A stretch of DNA of 64,000 nucleotides from Bacteroidales bacterium (GTDB taxonomy: Bacteria; Bacteroidota; Bacteroidia; Bacteroidales; UBA7960), in assembly GCA_007118495.1 (NCBI GenBank), contig SKRM01000053.1, positions 1-64,000 on the forward strand, written 5' to 3'. The notes beneath the pieces are model-generated. The model did no database searches. It had not been told where the DNA came from and saw only the letters and a list, made by a program, of their open reading frames with translations. The first letter of the stretch is position 1. The number at the start of each line of letters is the position of its first letter. This document shows positions 62,207 through 64,000 of this stretch, in pieces. A program made the translations under genes and the position numbers.

Positions 62207-63478
62207 ATGGAATCAACTGAAATCATCGTAGGTCTTGATATCGGTTCAACAAAGATAGCCTGCATTGTGGGGAGAAAAAACGAGTATGGAAAGGTAGAGA
62301 TTCTAGGGATGGGGCGAGCCGATTCGTTGGGTGTAAACCGGGGAGTGGTTGAAAACATCCAACATACGGTTAACTCTATCGAAAAGGCAGTCAATGAAGC
62401 CAGTCAAAGTTCAGGAGTTGAGATAAAAGTTGTCAATGTGGGCATAGCAGGTCAACATATCCGCAGCCTCCAGCACCGTGGCAATATTATGCGCAACACC
62501 ATTGAGGAAGAGATTGAGCAACATGACCTGGACAATCTTATCGACAATATGTACAAGCTGGCACTACCTCCTGGTGAGGAGATCATTAAAGTTATACCCC
62601 AAGAATACATTATTGACGGCCAGCAAGGGATCAGGGAGCCCATTGGCATGTCAGGAAATTGCCTGGAAGCCAATTTCCATATCATTACTGCCAAAGTAGC
62701 TGCAGCAAAAAATATTCAAAAATGTGTTACAAAAGCCGGTTTGATCTTCTCTGAAATCATTCTTGAGCCACTTGCTTCAGCTGAAGCCGTATTGAGCGAT
62801 CAGGAGAAAGAGGCTGGTGTAGTGTTGGTTGATATTGGAGGCGGAACAACCGATTTGGCTATTTTTCAGGATGAGATTATTCGCCACACAGCAGTAATTC
62901 CCCTCGGTGGAAACGTGATTACTGATGACATTAAAGAAGGCTGCGCAATTATAAGGAACCAGGCAGAAGCATTGAAAAAAAGCTTTGGTTCAGCTCTGGC
63001 CAGTGAGAACAAAGACGAAGAAATTGTCTCTATCCCCGGACTAAAGGGTCGGGAACCAAAGGAAATCAGTCTGAAAAATCTGGCCCATATTATTCAGGCA
63101 AGAATGGAAGAGATCATCGAACATGTTTACTATGAAATTAAAACCTCTGGGTTTGAGAAAAAACTCATTGCGGGAATAGTGCTTACAGGCGGAGGCAGTC
63201 AGCTAAAACATGTTGCACAACTTACTGAATTCATCACCGGTATGGATACCCGAATTGGCTATCCCAGTGAGCATTTGGCCAAAACTCCAACCGGAGAGGT
63301 TGGCAGTCCGATGCACGCTACCGGTGTGGGGTTGGTAATCAAAGGCTTTCAAAGAGTTGAAAATCAAAAAAGGCAACAAAAAAGAGCAGGTGGAAAAGCA
63401 AAGCTGTCAAAAGAGGGCTTTTTAGACAGAATCTTCTCAAAGGGTAAAGAGTTTTTTGAGAAAGACGGCGACAGCTAA
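62207..63478 (+). CDS. ftsA: Division protein FtsA
   Basis: 423 residues of the actin/Hsp70 fold: VGLDIGSTKIACIVG (phosphate 1), VVLVDIGGGTTDLAIFQDEI (phosphate 2) and GIVLTGGGSQLKHVAQLTEF (adenosine). The 1C domain lies between residues 80 and 170. A basic linker (KRQQKRAGGKAKL) precedes the C-terminal LDRIFSKGKEFFEK, an amphipathic helix that anchors FtsA to the membrane. It tethers FtsZ. It is 94 bp before ftsZ. Confidence 0.95.
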   Translation: MESTEIIVGLDIGSTKIACIVGRKNEYGKVEILGMGRADSLGVNRGVVENIQHTVNSIEKAVNEASQSSGVEIKVVNVGIAGQHIRSLQHRGNIMRNTIEEEIEQHDLDNLIDNMYKLALPPGEEIIKVIPQEYIIDGQQGIREPIGMSGNCLEANFHIITAKVAAAKNIQKCVTKAGLIFSEIILEPLASAEAVLSDQEKEAGVVLVDIGGGTTDLAIFQDEIIRHTAVIPLGGNVITDDIKEGCAIIRNQAEALKKSFGSALASENKDEEIVSIPGLKGREPKEISLKNLAHIIQARMEEIIEHVYYEIKTSGFEKKLIAGIVLTGGGSQLKHVAQLTEFITGMDTRIGYPSEHLAKTPTGEVGSPMHATGVGLVIKGFQRVENQKRQQKRAGGKAKLSKEGFLDRIFSKGKEFFEKDGDS

Positions 63479-63487
63479 GGGTGGATT

Positions 63488-63519
63488 TGAGTTATCCACA
63501 ATCAGTTGTGCATAACTCA
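63488..63519. promoter_or_regulatory. Inverted pair of DnaA boxes between ftsA and ftsZ
   Basis: TGAGTTATCCACAA, TCAG, TTGTGCATAACTCA: 14-bp arms with a single mismatch. The left arm holds TTATCCACA (63492-63500) and the right arm, read on the minus strand, TTATGCACA (63515-63507). Both match the DnaA box TTATNCACA exactly, in inverted orientation with a 6-bp gap. A lone hairpin function cannot be excluded. Confidence 0.6.
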
Positions 63520-63572
63520 TCCATATCAATTGAACCAAAAAAAACCAAAATAAGTACCTTCAACACCGAAAA

Positions 63573-64000
63573 ATGATGACCACAGACATGATCAAATTCG
63601 ACTTACCCAAAAACCAATCTTCAATAATCAAAGTAATTGGCGTTGGCGGCGGCGGCAGCAACGCAGTAAACCACATGTTTCGTCAAGGCATTGAAGGAGT
63701 TGACTTTGTGGTTTGCAATACCGATGCCCAGGCACTGGATCAAAGTCCTGTGCCCAATAAAATACAACTGGGGGTGAATCTTACCGAAGGACGCGGAGCA
63801 GGCAGCATACCTGAAGTAGGTAAAAATGCAGCCATTGAAGATATTGACCGCATTAAAGAAGTGCTAGGGAGTAACACCAAAATGCTGTTCATTACAGCAG
63901 GAATGGGCGGAGGCACGGGTACCGGAGCAGCTCCTGTAATTGCAAGGGCATCAAAAGAACTTGGAATTTTAACCGTAGCCATAGTGACCATCCCTTTTTC
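63573..64000 (+). CDS. ftsZ: Division GTPase FtsZ, N-terminal part
   Basis: The first 142 residues, running off the right edge. IIKVIGVGGGGSNAVNHMFR (residues 18-37) opens the tubulin-like GTPase, followed by DFVVCNTDAQAL and the signature FITAGMGGGTGTGAAPVIAR that binds GTP phosphates. It forms the division ring. The start is the ATG at 63573 (63576 also possible). It is preceded by the DnaA-box pair and may have its own promoter in the 94-bp gap. Confidence 0.97.
   Translation, partial: MMTTDMIKFDLPKNQSSIIKVIGVGGGGSNAVNHMFRQGIEGVDFVVCNTDAQALDQSPVPNKIQLGVNLTEGRGAGSIPEVGKNAAIEDIDRIKEVLGSNTKMLFITAGMGGGTGTGAAPVIARASKELGILTVAIVTIPF

Noticed and set aside
63488-63519. ftsA-ftsZ palindrome as an intrinsic terminator
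   Set aside because: No T tract follows the stem, and both arms match DnaA boxes exactly.
1-64000. CRISPR arrays, rRNA genes, insertion sequences, prophage
   Set aside because: No regular spacer-repeat pattern, rRNA motif, transposase or phage structural gene was seen in either strand; the only repeat array is the hairpin cluster at 8.1-8.3 kb, whose units are unequal and unspaced.

Overview
The window is a gene-dense chromosomal segment from a member of the Bacteroidota (probably class Bacteroidia; I cannot name the genus). Supporting signs are a GldB-like lipoprotein, a TIGR02757/DUF2400 protein, DUF3467, HU-CCDC81/SPOR and LolA-like/YidD-like proteins, a glycine-lipid acyltransferase pair, a tricorn-type protease, a dcw cluster without murF, and several promoters of the Bacteroidota form TTTG-N19-TAnnTTTG. 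There is no rRNA, CRISPR array, insertion sequence or prophage. Both ends are cut inside genes: trmD on the left and ftsZ on the right.

Layout. 0-6 kb: trmD, a TIGR02757 protein, a small outer-membrane barrel protein, a guanine-deaminase-like enzyme, an MTA/SAH-deaminase-like amidohydrolase, a secreted C1 peptidase and purine nucleoside phosphorylase, so partly purine salvage. 6-11.3 kb: a self-cleaving LexA-like (XRE+S24) repressor divergent from a Y-family polymerase and a short DnaE-type polymerase, with two matching palindromic operators between them and an array of nine short hairpins between the two polymerase genes. 11.3-26.9 kb (minus strand): a transcription/translation block reading rpsU, xerC-like, hpf, tRNA-Thr/Tyr/Gly/Thr, tuf, tRNA-Trp, secE, nusG, rplK, rplA, rplJ, rplL, rpoB, rpoC, DUF3467. 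The tRNA-tuf part has the same order and anticodons as E. coli thrU-tyrU-glyT-thrT-tufB.

27-50 kb: mixed housekeeping genes. These are pssA, purS, yraN, a DEAD-box helicase with a strongly structured leader, a tricorn-like protease, a TM2 protein, a tightly overlapping envelope operon (histidine kinase, LolA-like, YidD-like, two paralogous TPR/membrane proteins), a GH3 protein, a deoxynucleoside kinase, kdsB, an HU/SPOR protein, trmB, an alkyltransferase-like protein, a NifU-C protein, nadE, a beta-barrel protein, gldB, engB and glsB/glsA.

50.5-64 kb: the division and cell-wall cluster mraZ, rsmH, ftsL-like, ftsI, murE, mraY, murD, ftsW, murG, murC, ftsQ, ftsA, ftsZ. MraZ boxes lie upstream of mraZ and a pair of inverted DnaA boxes lies before ftsZ. 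The murD gene encodes only its C-terminal domain, which is unexpected for an essential enzyme.

Most notable for follow-up: the hairpin array in the polymerase operon, the truncated murD, the twin operators of the LexA-like switch, the helicase leader RNA, the DnaA-box pair before ftsZ, and the envelope operon of unknown purpose. Many track ORFs start too early (often at TTG); revised starts are given where context decides. All calls come from reading the sequence; no database search was run.
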